From CANJDH01 sp964443245 (GTDB lineage Bacteria > Pseudomonadota > Gammaproteobacteria > Burkholderiales > JAEUOS01), in the NCBI GenBank assembly GCA_964443245.1, contig CAYUEG010000001.1, positions 67,149 to 131,148 on the forward strand: DNA of 64,000 nt, given 5' to 3'. Positions 53,114 through 61,387 of the stretch are shown here, one piece after another; position 1 is the stretch's first letter; every line of letters begins with the position of its first letter. The position numbers and the translations under genes are program-made. The notes below the pieces were generated by a model, which was not told the origin of the DNA, did not search any database, and saw only the letters and a list, made by a program, of their open reading frames with translations.

Positions 53114-53263
53114 AGCGGCCGGCGACCGGCGAGGCCTTTTGAGCGCATCTCGCCGCTTGCATTGCCCCCAAAACCAAGGCTACCTGCATCGGCAGCCGCA
53201 GGCGGCCTGCCGTTGACGCTTGCAGCTTAAAATCCAAGACTTGTTCATTCGGAAGGTGTATTC

Positions 53264-54211
53264 ATGTCAGTGCTCATTTGCGGATCCATGGCCTTTGACA
53301 ACATCATGGTTTTCAATGGCAAGTTTCAGGATCACATACTGCCGGACCAGGTACACATCCTGAACGTGGCTTTTCTGGTGCCCGAGCTGCGCCGCGAGTT
53401 TGGTGGCTGCGCCGGCAACATTGCCTATAACCTCAAAATGATCGCAGCCAAACCGGAGGAGGAGCCGGTAATCATGGCGACCGTGGGCGAGGACAGCGAT
53501 ACGTATTTCGAGCGTCTCTCATCCCTTGGTCTGGATGCCAAACACGTGGCGATGATTCCGGAAACCTTCACCGCGCAGGCGTTCATCACCACAGACCTCA
53601 ACGACAACCAGATCACGGCTTTTCACCCGGGCGCGATGAACTCTTCCCACGTCAACCACGTGGCAGACGCCGCCGATGTCAAGCTTGGCATCGTCGCCCC
53701 GGATGGCAGGGAAGGTATGCTCCAGCACGCGCGGGAGTTTGCCGAGGCTGGCGTGCCTTTCATCTTCGATCCAGGGCAGGGACTGCCCATGTTCAGCGGT
53801 GAGGAACTGATGGACTTCATCAGCATGGCGGACTACGTTGCCGTCAATGACTATGAAGCCAGGTTACTTCAGGACAAAACGGGCCAGAAAGTGGAAGAGC
53901 TGGCAAAACTGGTGCAGGCCTTCGTAGTGACACGTGGTGCGGAAGGCTCCTACATTTATGCCGATGGTCAACGGCTGGACATCCCAAGCGTTAAGGCTGA
54001 GAAGGTGGTTGACCCCACTGGCTGCGGCGATGCCTATCGCGCCGGTCTTCTGTTCGGCATTGTCAACAAGCTCGATTGGGAAGACGTCGGTCGCTTGGCG
54101 GGCATCATGGGTTCGATCAAGATAGCGCACAGTGGCGCCCAGAACCACCGGCTGACACGCGATGAGATCGGGGAGTTGTACGGGAAGCACTTTGGATTCA
54201 GCTTGTGGTAA
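53264..54211 (+). CDS. PfkB-family carbohydrate/nucleoside kinase
   Basis: This is a 315-aa ribokinase-fold kinase. Substrate motifs are REFGGCAGNIAYNLKMI near residue 45 and VMATVGEDSDTYFERL. The C-terminal PfkB signature VDPTGCGDAYRAGLLFG carries the catalytic Asp near residue 253. It looks closest to adenosine-kinase-like bacterial members, but the substrate cannot be told from sequence. It has its own gap of 150 bases upstream, with no clear promoter. The SlyB-like gene follows 47 bases later. Confidence 0.88.
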   Translation: MSVLICGSMAFDNIMVFNGKFQDHILPDQVHILNVAFLVPELRREFGGCAGNIAYNLKMIAAKPEEEPVIMATVGEDSDTYFERLSSLGLDAKHVAMIPETFTAQAFITTDLNDNQITAFHPGAMNSSHVNHVADAADVKLGIVAPDGREGMLQHAREFAEAGVPFIFDPGQGLPMFSGEELMDFISMADYVAVNDYEARLLQDKTGQKVEELAKLVQAFVVTRGAEGSYIYADGQRLDIPSVKAEKVVDPTGCGDAYRAGLLFGIVNKLDWEDVGRLAGIMGSIKIAHSGAQNHRLTRDEIGELYGKHFGFSLW

Positions 54212-54258
54212 CCCGGGCGGCTGCCGTCGGGTAGTGACGCCGTTAAGGAGAAGTGAAT

Positions 54259-54726
54259 ATGGTGCAGCGCCCAGACGCTTTACGTTGGCTGGCCTTTCTG
54301 ATCACCGCCGGGCTGTTATCCGGTTGTGCTGGCGGTTCTAGTTCCGGCAGTGTCTACACCCCGGCCCAGGCTCAGCGGGAACAAACCGTACGCATGGGTG
54401 TGGTGGAGGGGGTTCGCCAGGTCACCATTGAGCGCGCGCCTTCCGGTGTGGGCGCAGTCGCCGGCGGTGTGATTGGCGGTGTTGCGGGGAGTAACGTCGG
54501 TCAGGGCAAGGGGGCGACCATCGGCTCTGTTCTGGGCGCAGTCGCAGGAGGCGTCGCAGGGCAGGCGGTAGAAGGCGGCATCGGCCGGAAGGCTGGCCTT
54601 GAAATTACTGTCAAGCTGGACAACGGCGAGTTGCGCGCCATCACCCAGGAAGCCGACGAACAGTTCAAGCCCGGCGAACGCGTGCGGCTGCTTTCCGGCA
54701 ACGGCATCACTCGGGTGACCCGCTAA
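54259..54726 (+). CDS. SlyB-like glycine-zipper outer-membrane lipoprotein
   Basis: This is a 155-aa lipoprotein. AAGGAG (54245-54250) is eight bases from the ATG at 54259 but only two from a GTG at 54253, so the ATG is chosen. The lipobox is LLSGC. Residues about 65-110 are a Gly/Ala/Val zipper (GAVAGGVIGGVAGSNVGQG, VLGAVAGGVAGQAVEGG). The C-terminal domain has LEITVKLDNGELRAITQEAD. SlyB in enterobacteria stabilises the outer membrane under Mg2+ limitation or antibiotic stress. Confidence 0.88.
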   Translation: MVQRPDALRWLAFLITAGLLSGCAGGSSSGSVYTPAQAQREQTVRMGVVEGVRQVTIERAPSGVGAVAGGVIGGVAGSNVGQGKGATIGSVLGAVAGGVAGQAVEGGIGRKAGLEITVKLDNGELRAITQEADEQFKPGERVRLLSGNGITRVTR

Positions 54727-54770
54727 GCTGTCGACAAGCAGTTGTCCGTATTCGGCGCTGAAACTCGTCG

Positions 54771-55262
54771 ATGAAGCAGCAGTGCCTGGATGCCCCCTCG
54801 CCGAGTCTTGTGCTGATCCGCGGGCTCCCAGGTAGTGGCAAGTCCACGCTGGCCAAAAGACTGGCCGCCAGAAGGCATTTGCGCCACCTCGAAGCGGACT
54901 TCCACTTCGAAGGCCCTTCAGGATACCGCCATGATCCCGCGCGCCTTGCCGATGCCCATGCCTGGTGCCGGCGCGAAGCCTATCGTCTATTGACTGAAGG
55001 CAAGGGTGTAGTGGTTGCCAATACTTTTGTGCGGATCTGGGAGATGGTCGACTACGTCGGCATCGCGATTGTGCTCGAAATGCCACTCACCATCATTGAG
55101 GCTTCCGGGCGCTGGCCCAATATCCACAATGTGCCTGAGGAAGTCATGGCCAAGATGGCGTCCCAATGGGAACCCTTGCCACCCAGCCTGACAAAGTACG
55201 CGAAACTTGCCTCAACTTACTTGGCGTGTGTTGACGCAGACAGTTTTTCGGGGTCGAAGTAA
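54771..55262 (+). CDS. P-loop ATPase/kinase of the N4BP2-like type
   Basis: This is a 163-aa small P-loop protein. Walker A is IRGLPGSGKSTLAKRLAA near residues 17-34. HLEADFHFEGPSGYRHDPAR and VVVANTFVRIWEMVDYV resemble small kinase-like ATPases related to zeta toxin and polynucleotide kinase. There is no toxin-antitoxin partner. Its final 46 bases overlap the end of the convergent yggU gene. Function is unknown. Confidence 0.75.
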   Translation: MKQQCLDAPSPSLVLIRGLPGSGKSTLAKRLAARRHLRHLEADFHFEGPSGYRHDPARLADAHAWCRREAYRLLTEGKGVVVANTFVRIWEMVDYVGIAIVLEMPLTIIEASGRWPNIHNVPEEVMAKMASQWEPLPPSLTKYAKLASTYLACVDADSFSGSK

Positions 55263-55516
55263 GCCGCCTCGATCTCCACCAGTTTCTTGCGGTTGCTCAG
55301 ACCGTGGACAATCCGTACCTTCGATGGCGAGACCTTGAGCCGCGCCGCAAAATAATCGCACAGCGCCTTGTTGGCTTTGCCGTTCAGCGCCGACGCCATT
55401 ACACGCACCTGTAGCCATTCTGCGGTCGCCTCGCACGAGTAACTGCGCGCACCCGGCTGCACATGAACAACTAGACGCGCCTTGCCGGATGCCGCATCGA
55501 TGCGAAACCAGTTCAC
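55217..55516 (-). CDS. yggU: DUF167 / YggU family protein
   Basis: This is a 99-aa alpha/beta protein of the YggU family. GTG start overlaps the yggT stop (GTGA). Motifs are LVVHVQPGARS, LQVRVMASALNGKANKALCDY, AARLKVSPSKVRIVHGLSNRKKLVEI. The function of this nearly universal small family is unresolved. The convergent P-loop gene overlaps its 3' end by 46 bases, which is unusual for a conserved pair. Confidence 0.9.
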   Translation of the reverse strand: MNWFRIDAASGKARLVVHVQPGARSYSCEATAEWLQVRVMASALNGKANKALCDYFAARLKVSPSKVRIVHGLSNRKKLVEIEAAYFDPEKLSASTHAK

Positions 55517-56088
55517 CTGAACACCTGGAGCACCAGCGCCTGAAGACGAACAACAGCAACCAATGCGATCTGGACCGCGACCAGGAGCACCAATGGGGAA
55601 AGATCAAACCCCCCTACCATCGGTACACGCCGACGAATCGGCTTGAGCCAGGGCGCAGACACTGCGTCCAGTACATCCGCGACCGGCGACTCGGCGCGCA
55701 CCCAAGAGAACACCGCGCAAGCGACAGTGATCCAAAGCACCATCGTCAGTGCAGTGACAACCAGACCAAAAGCGCCGTTGACCAGCCATGCAGACATCAT
55801 TCCTGTGCCTGAAAAAAGAGACGGCCGACCAACCAGAATGTTAAACAGTGCCGCCAGGGCAAGCTCCAGGAGACACGCTGCCAGAAAACTCGACCAATCG
55901 ATTCCGCTCCCGCCCTTTACCACGCGCCGGAGGGGCAAAACGATCCAGTCAGTCACCGCACAAACGAAAGATCCAACCGGATTCCGGAAAGGCACCCGAA
56001 CCCATTGCATGTACAGGCGCAACAGTGCCGCCGGTACCAACACCCAATAAACGGTCCTTACGACAATTGAAACGGTGTCATGCCACAT
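55513..56088 (-). CDS. yggT: YggT family integral membrane protein
   Basis: This is a 191-aa protein with two YggT repeats. Hydrophobic helices occur around residues 10-28 and 69-90, then 95-130 and 163-188. The conserved turn segment LRLYMQWVRVPFRNPVGSF and the second FSWVRAESPVADVLDAVSAP followed by LKPIRRRVPMVGGFDLSPLV fit the family. YggT proteins are linked to cell division or osmotic tolerance in some bacteria. yggU overlaps by four bases. Confidence 0.93.
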   Translation of the reverse strand: MWHDTVSIVVRTVYWVLVPAALLRLYMQWVRVPFRNPVGSFVCAVTDWIVLPLRRVVKGGSGIDWSSFLAACLLELALAALFNILVGRPSLFSGTGMMSAWLVNGAFGLVVTALTMVLWITVACAVFSWVRAESPVADVLDAVSAPWLKPIRRRVPMVGGFDLSPLVLLVAVQIALVAVVRLQALVLQVFR

Positions 56089-56108
56089 CGCAATTGCTCA
56101 ATGAAATG

Positions 56109-56152
56109 AAAAAATCCGCGAGCGAGTACCGGTAGTGCACTCGACTCGCGGA
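56109..56152 (-). terminator. Intrinsic terminator of the histone-like gene
   Basis: On the minus strand a 13-pair stem with one bulge (TCCGCGAGTCGAGT with ACTCGCTCGCGGA) is followed by a run of six T. It lies 53 bases past the stop of the histone-like gene and before yggT. A second 7-bp stem (ACCGCTG/CAGCGGT, 56160-56190) sits just upstream without a T-run. Confidence 0.75.
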
Positions 56153-56204
56153 CTCAAACACCGCTGCGCTTCCGTCGGAAACACAGCGGTCTGGTGCGCA
56201 AAGC

Positions 56205-56543
56205 TTAGGGACGACTTCCCGTAGGAAATGGCCACGCTGCAGCAGGATTCAGCGCCGGGCGTGCGCCCGGAGCAGCCGCAGCTGATGGTTTCGCCGCCGC
56301 CGGCTTTGCAGCAGGCTTTGCTTTCGCGGGCTTTTTCTTAGCCGGCTTTTTGGCAGCTTTCTTGGCTGCTTTCTTCGCCGGTTTCTTGGCCGCTTTCTTT
56401 TTCGCCGCTTTTTTCGCGGGCTTTTTCTTTGCTGCTTTTTTCGCAGGTTTCTTCGCCGCCTTCTTGGCCGGCTTTTTGGCTGCCTTCTTCGCCGCCGGCT
56501 TTTTGGCGGCGGGCTTTTTCGCTGCTGGTTTCTTTGTTGCCAT
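56205..56543 (-). CDS. Ala/Lys/Pro-rich histone H1-like DNA-binding protein
   Basis: This is a 112-aa protein, strongly basic. The ATG at 56543 has GAAGGAGAATGAC upstream. Residues 3-80 are tandem AKKPAAKKPA and KKPAKKAAKK-type repeats, like betaproteobacterial H1 homologues and the C-terminal tail of eukaryotic H1, which bind and compact DNA. The last 30 residues change to Ala/Pro/Ser (AAAAPGARPALNPAAAWPFP), which is not basic. The DNA repeats make copy number prone to change. It has its own terminator. Confidence 0.88.
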   Translation of the reverse strand: MATKKPAAKKPAAKKPAAKKAAKKPAKKAAKKPAKKAAKKKPAKKAAKKKAAKKPAKKAAKKAAKKPAKKKPAKAKPAAKPAAAKPSAAAAPGARPALNPAAAWPFPTGSRP

Positions 56544-56900
56544 GTCATTCTCCTTCGTAGAGTTACAAAAAAACAACCAACCAAAAAACCCGTCTGAACT
56601 AGCCCGGATTATTCATCGGCGCAAGCCGAACTTGCCTTAGCTTGCGCTAATGAATGCCGTACCGCCGCGCACCCAGGGGGCCCAAGACCAGCGCGCGGGC
56701 GTTCCCCCCAAAAAAAACGCCGGTGCGAATTCGCCCGGCGTCTTTTCTGGAGGCAATGCAGTATGGTCATCGGACTTCACCTTTCGCCTGAGGGAGTTTC
56801 CCCCCTCAAGCACCGGCTTGATCGCCCATTCCGCATCAGAAGAATTTCTACTGTGTGACTGCATTCAATCCCTTAAGTCTTCGCATGAATTCACCGCACG
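56544..56900. other. Intergenic region upstream of the histone-like gene and downstream of nrdB
   Basis: This 357-base gap holds the nrdB terminator (56710-56741) and the 5' region of the histone-like gene. An imperfect stem (TGAGGG...CCCTCA, 56791-56812) is also present. I see no RNA gene and no credible coding sequence. A TTGCGC-17-TAGTTC pair on the minus strand is only a weak promoter candidate. Confidence 0.5.
56710..56741 (-). terminator. Intrinsic terminator of nrdB
   Basis: On the minus strand ACGCCGGGCGAA pairs with the following TTCGC...CCGGCGT arm with one bulge and is followed by a run of eight T. It is 160 bases past the nrdB stop. Confidence 0.75.
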
Positions 56901-58094
56901 TCATTCCCAGTTGAGCGCTCCACCAGTCTGGTATTCAATGACCCGCGTCTCGAAGAAATTGCGCTCTTTCTTCAAATCGATCATTTCACTCATCCACGGA
57001 AACGGATTTTCCTCGTTTGCGAACATCGGGTCAATACCTATTTGCTGGCTGCGCCGGTTCGCGATGAAGCGCAGGTAACCCTTGAACATCGGCGCATTGA
57101 GGCCCAACACACCGCGCGGCATCGTGTCTTCGGCATATCGGTACTCCAGTTCCACCGCCTGCTTGAACAATCCGCGGATCTCCTCGCGGAACTCAGGTGT
57201 CCACAGATGAGGGTTCTCCATCTTGATGGTATTGACCAAGTCGATGCCGAAATTGCAGTGCATGGATTCGTCGCGCAGTATGTACTGATACTGCTCGGCC
57301 GCCCCCATCATCTTGTTCTGCCGGCCTAGCGCAAGAATCTGAGTGAAACCAACATAGAAAAACAGCCCCTCCATCAGGCACGAAAACACGATCAGGCTCT
57401 TGAGCAGCTTCTGGTCGTTCTCCAGTGTTCCCGTACGGAAATGCGGGTCCGTCAGCGTGTCAATGAAAGGGATCAGGAATTCGTCCTTGTCTCGAATCGA
57501 AGCCACCTCATGGTAGGCGTTGAAAATTTCAGCTTCGTCGAGACCAAGACTTTCGACGATGTACTGGTACGCATGGGTATGAATGGCCTCTTCAAACGCC
57601 TGGCGAAGCAGATACTGCCGGCACTCAGGAGCCGTAATATGGCGATAGGTACCGAGAACAATGTTGTTGGCAGCCAGACTGTCCGCCGTGACGAAGAACC
57701 CGAGGTTGCGCTTGATCAGACGTCGCTCATCCTCGGTCAATCCTTTCGGATCCTTCCAAAGAGCGATGTCCCGATTCATGTTGATTTCCTGCGGCATCCA
57801 GTGGTTGGCGCACGAATCAAGGTACTTTTGCCAAGCCCACTTGTACTTGAACGGCACCAACTGATTGACATCCGTCGCGCCGTTGATGATGCGTTTGTCA
57901 GCCGCATTGACGCGCCTCACGTCGGCAGCAGACACGCTACGTCCGGCCACCATTCCTCCCGGATGCGGCATCCCCGCTAGCGGAGATGCCGGCATGGCCG
58001 CCGACACCGCTTGCAATCCCAACATCGGCCCTGCGCCAACGTGGGTATGACGACCAGAGCCCAAAGCCTGGCCATCGTCTTCAAATGTCAACAT
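56901..58094 (-). CDS. nrdB: Class Ia ribonucleotide reductase beta subunit NrdB
   Basis: NrdB holds the di-iron/tyrosyl radical cofactor needed by NrdA. It is 397 aa from the ATG at 58094, which follows AGGAG with 5 bases spacing; a GTG at 58100 overlaps that site. Ligand segments are WKDPKGLTEDERRLIKRNLG, QAFEEAIHTHAYQYIVESLG (Glu/His plus the likely radical Tyr), MEGLFFYVGFTQIL and ILRDESMHCNFGIDLVN. The C-terminal tail ends in QTGGALNWE, fitting NrdA docking. It is downstream of nrdA with a 148-base gap. Confidence 0.96.
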   Translation of the reverse strand: MLTFEDDGQALGSGRHTHVGAGPMLGLQAVSAAMPASPLAGMPHPGGMVAGRSVSAADVRRVNAADKRIINGATDVNQLVPFKYKWAWQKYLDSCANHWMPQEINMNRDIALWKDPKGLTEDERRLIKRNLGFFVTADSLAANNIVLGTYRHITAPECRQYLLRQAFEEAIHTHAYQYIVESLGLDEAEIFNAYHEVASIRDKDEFLIPFIDTLTDPHFRTGTLENDQKLLKSLIVFSCLMEGLFFYVGFTQILALGRQNKMMGAAEQYQYILRDESMHCNFGIDLVNTIKMENPHLWTPEFREEIRGLFKQAVELEYRYAEDTMPRGVLGLNAPMFKGYLRFIANRRSQQIGIDPMFANEENPFPWMSEMIDLKKERNFFETRVIEYQTGGALNWE

Positions 58095-58112
58095 AATCAC
58101 TCCTGTCTATTA

Positions 58113-58195
58113 ACTTTGGATACGTGTTGTAGGTGTTAACGTCTTGTTGCCTAACGCGGACTTGCAAGACGACTTTGGCTGCATGTTGTAGGTGT
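58113..58195. repeat. Two direct copies of a 24-bp motif between nrdA and nrdB
   Basis: ACTTTGG, five bases, then TGTTGTAGGTGT occurs at 58113-58136 and again at 58172-58195. The copies are 59 bases apart start to start. Only the five-base spacer differs. It lies in the nrdA-nrdB spacer, outside any coding sequence. Confidence 0.8.
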
Positions 58196-58242
58196 CGTCA
58201 CCATACTTGCCACTTCACTGCTACCTTTTCGACCCGCTGCGG

Positions 58243-61179
58243 TTACTGGCAGGCCTCGCACTCCTCGAAACCTGGATCGCCCGGCCTGAGCATGCACGCT
58301 TGGCCGACTATTTCCTCCTGAACCGGTTGGGTGGCCGACGGCACCGCCGATGCATTCAGTGCGCCCATTCCGGCGAGTCCACCGTCACTCGTTACCGCAT
58401 TCAACTGGCCACCCTTGACAGTGGATTTTTCTGCGTTGGTAGCGCCTAGCGTACGCAGGTAATAGGTCGTCTTGAGCCCGCGTAGCCATGCCAGCTTGTA
58501 GGTGTCATCAAGACGCTTTCCGGAAGCTCCGGCCATGTAGATATTCAGGGATTGCGCCTGGTCGATCCATTTTTGACGCCGCGCGGCCGCCTCTACGATC
58601 CACTTTGGCTCCACCTCAAAGGCAGTTGCGTACAGGCTGCGTATCTCTGGAGGCACGCGGTCAATCTTGGCGAGCGAACCGTCGAAATACTTCAGGTCGG
58701 CAATCATCACCGAATCCCACAGACCGAGACGCTTCAAGTCCCGCACCAGATACTCGTTGACGACGGTGAACTCCCCGGACAAGTTGGACTTCACATACAG
58801 GTTTTGATAAGTTGGTTCAATGCACGCCGATACCCCAATGATGTTGGATATCGTCGCTGTCGGAGCGATGGCGATGCAATTTGAATTACGCATTCCATGC
58901 TGGCGAATCCGCGCACGCAAAGCATCCCAATCCATCGACGAAGACTCATCCACATCAACGTACCCGCCGCGCTCTTCCCGCAGCAGCCGGATCGTGTCTT
59001 GCGGCAGGATGTCCCGGTCCCACAGCGAACCCTTGTAAGTGGAATAGCGCCCCCTCTCTTCGGCCAATTCAGTCGAAGCCAGGTAAGCGTAGTAACACAC
59101 CGCCTCCATCGAGCGATCTGCAAAATCGACCGCCTCTTGCGAAGCATAAGAGAGCCTCAGTTCGTGGAGGCAGTCCTGGAAAGACATGATGCCCATCCCG
59201 ACTGGACGGTGCTTGGCATTCGAGTTACGCGCCTTGTTGACGGCGTAGTAATTGATGTCAATGACGTTGTCGAGCATTCGCATTGCGGTGGAAATGGTCT
59301 TCCTGAGCTTTGCCAGGTCCAATCTGCCATCCTTGAGATGCGCACGCAGGTTCACCGAGCCCAGATTGCAAACCGCAATCTCTTCACCATTCGTGTTGAG
59401 CGTAATTTCCGTGCAAAGATTCGAGGAATGCACAACGCCGATGTGCGATTGAGGCGAACGAATGTTGCAGGCATCCTTCCATGTCAGCCAAGGGTGTCCG
59501 GTCTCGAACAGCATGGACAACATCTTCCGCCACAGCGCCATTGCGGACACTTTCTTGAACAGTTTATGTTCGCCGCTAGCGACTTTGGCCTCATAACCGA
59601 TATACGCCTTCTCGAACGCCTTGCCGAACTTGTCGTGCAGATCCGGTACATCGGAAGGGGAAAACAGCGTCCATTCCCCGTTCTCCATCACGCGCTTCAT
59701 GAACAGGTCAGGAATCCAGTTGGCCGTGTTCATGTCGTGGGTACGGCGCCGGTCATCACCGGTATTCTTGCGCAACTCGAGAAACTCTTCGATATCCAGG
59801 TGCCAGGTCTCCAGATAGGCGCAAACCGCTCCTTTGCGCTTGCCACCCTGGTTGACGGCCACGGCGGTATCGTTCACCACCTTGAGGAACGGCACCACAC
59901 CCTGGCTCTTGCCGTTGGTGCCCTTAATGTGGCTACCAAGCGCACGTACAGGTGTCCAGTCGTTACCCAAGCCACCGGCAAACTTTGACAGCAGCGCGTT
60001 TTCCTTGATGGCCTCGTAAATGCCGTCGAGATCGTCTGCCACCGTGGTGAGATAGCACGAGGAAAGCTGCGAACGCAGAGTACCGGAATTGAACAAGGTA
60101 GGCGTTGAGGACATGAAGTCGAACTTCGACAGTACTTCATAGAACTCTATCGCACGCGCCTCGCGTTCCACTTCGTTCAGTGCAAGCCCCATCGCGACGC
60201 GCATGAAGAACGCTTGCGGCAGTTCGATGCGTTGGTCGTGCTCGTGCAGGAAATAACGGTCATAAAGCGTCTGCAATCCAAGGTATTCGAACTGATAGTC
60301 ACGCTGCGCCACCAGCGCCTTACCAAGACGGACAAGATCGTACTCGCCCAGACGGCTGTCAAGCAGTTCAGCCTGGATGCCGCGCCGGATGAACTTGGGA
60401 AAATACTCCGCGTACCGTGCAGTCATCTCGGACTGCAGAACCTCTTCGCCCAACACTTCACGGCGGATGTCATGCAACAACAAGCGGGCAGTCGCATATC
60501 CGTAAGCCGGATCCGCCTCAATCAACGTGCGTGCCGACAACACGAGTGATTTGCGCACCTCCGCAGCAGGCACGCCATCGTATAAATTCTTCAGGGCCGA
60601 TTCGATGATCAACGTCCCCTTCGCCTCCGGCAACCCCTCACAAGCGGATTCGACCAGAGTCTCCAGACGCCGCACGTCAAGCGGAACCCGACGGCCTGCG
60701 TCATCAACAATCATGAGCCCGGGCTCGGACTGTGACGGAACAGCTTGCGCGTCCTTGGCCTTGGCGCGTTCTTCGGCGCGTCGCTCTCGATACAAGACAT
60801 AAGCGCGGGCCACCTCGTGCTCACCCGAACGCATGAGCGAAAGCTCGACCTGATCCTGCACATCTTCAATATGAAAGGTGCCGCCAGCCGGCTGACGGCG
60901 CACCAGTGCATTGACGACGTTGTCGGTCAGGGCGGCAACGACTTCCCGTATGCGCGCCGAAGCCGCCCCCTGGCCACCACTAATGGCCAGAAACGCCTTG
61001 GTCATCGCAATGGTGATTTTTGAAGGCTCAAACGGGACCACAGCGCCGTTGCGGCGAATGATCCGGAATTGCGCATACTGTCCGTTCACCCCGCCTTGGG
61101 TCACCGCTCCTGCCAATTCCTGTGCAGCGCCAATTCCGGCGCTACCTACCGGCGCGCCGGCCGTCGTAATCGATTGCAT
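58243..61179 (-). CDS. nrdA: Class I ribonucleotide reductase alpha subunit NrdA
   Basis: NrdA reduces ribonucleoside diphosphates to deoxy forms. It is 978 aa, over 200 longer than E. coli NrdA. Two tandem ATP-cone-like regions are visible: about 37-135 (IIRRNGAVVPFEPSKITIAM) and about 150-245 (LMIVDDAGRRVPLDVRRLE). The catalytic core has SSCYLTTVADD, the radical-site motif NLCTEITLNTNGEEIAVCN, and PTATISNIIGVSACIEPTYQ. The C-terminal redox tail is FEECEACQ. The double-cone architecture resembles the Pseudomonas enzyme, where dATP allostery is controlled at the first cone. Confidence 0.96.
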   Translation of the reverse strand: MQSITTAGAPVGSAGIGAAQELAGAVTQGGVNGQYAQFRIIRRNGAVVPFEPSKITIAMTKAFLAISGGQGAASARIREVVAALTDNVVNALVRRQPAGGTFHIEDVQDQVELSLMRSGEHEVARAYVLYRERRAEERAKAKDAQAVPSQSEPGLMIVDDAGRRVPLDVRRLETLVESACEGLPEAKGTLIIESALKNLYDGVPAAEVRKSLVLSARTLIEADPAYGYATARLLLHDIRREVLGEEVLQSEMTARYAEYFPKFIRRGIQAELLDSRLGEYDLVRLGKALVAQRDYQFEYLGLQTLYDRYFLHEHDQRIELPQAFFMRVAMGLALNEVEREARAIEFYEVLSKFDFMSSTPTLFNSGTLRSQLSSCYLTTVADDLDGIYEAIKENALLSKFAGGLGNDWTPVRALGSHIKGTNGKSQGVVPFLKVVNDTAVAVNQGGKRKGAVCAYLETWHLDIEEFLELRKNTGDDRRRTHDMNTANWIPDLFMKRVMENGEWTLFSPSDVPDLHDKFGKAFEKAYIGYEAKVASGEHKLFKKVSAMALWRKMLSMLFETGHPWLTWKDACNIRSPQSHIGVVHSSNLCTEITLNTNGEEIAVCNLGSVNLRAHLKDGRLDLAKLRKTISTAMRMLDNVIDINYYAVNKARNSNAKHRPVGMGIMSFQDCLHELRLSYASQEAVDFADRSMEAVCYYAYLASTELAEERGRYSTYKGSLWDRDILPQDTIRLLREERGGYVDVDESSSMDWDALRARIRQHGMRNSNCIAIAPTATISNIIGVSACIEPTYQNLYVKSNLSGEFTVVNEYLVRDLKRLGLWDSVMIADLKYFDGSLAKIDRVPPEIRSLYATAFEVEPKWIVEAAARRQKWIDQAQSLNIYMAGASGKRLDDTYKLAWLRGLKTTYYLRTLGATNAEKSTVKGGQLNAVTSDGGLAGMGALNASAVPSATQPVQEEIVGQACMLRPGDPGFEECEACQ

Positions 61180-61277
61180 GGACCGAAGTCTCCTATTCCC
61201 ACTGTATGTTCGCTTGGCAGTCCGGCCTGACCAGTATCTCCCAATGGATCGTGGTCAACCCCCCATCTACGCCTTCA

Positions 61278-61294
61278 ACTACCATATGTAGTGT
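61278..61294 (-). promoter_or_regulatory. Candidate NrdR box upstream of nrdA
   Basis: On the minus strand ACACTACATATGGTAGT resembles the NrdR consensus (ACACWATATATWGTGT-like) in its 5' half. It is about 100 bases before the nrdA start. A TATACT at 61326-61321 (minus) upstream of it is a possible -10, placing the box just downstream of the start of transcription. A second box was not convincing. Confidence 0.4.
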
Positions 61295-61333
61295 CAGGAG
61301 CACGCTGCAAAACAAAGTCTAGTATAGGAAATC

Positions 61334-61349
61334 ACCGCTTGCAAGCGGT
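61334..61349. promoter_or_regulatory. Perfect 16-bp palindrome between ampD and nrdA
   Basis: ACCGCTTGCAAGCGGT is a perfect palindrome just upstream of the candidate nrdA -10. No strong T-run follows on the minus strand, so it could be an operator or a weak ampD terminator. Confidence 0.4.
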
Positions 61350-61387
61350 TTTCATCATTCTGAAACGCACTGCACGGTTGACAAAAC

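Noticed and set aside
56637..56864. A 75-codon minus-strand frame.
   Set aside because: It spans the nrdB terminator hairpin and has no good start site or recognisable similarity.
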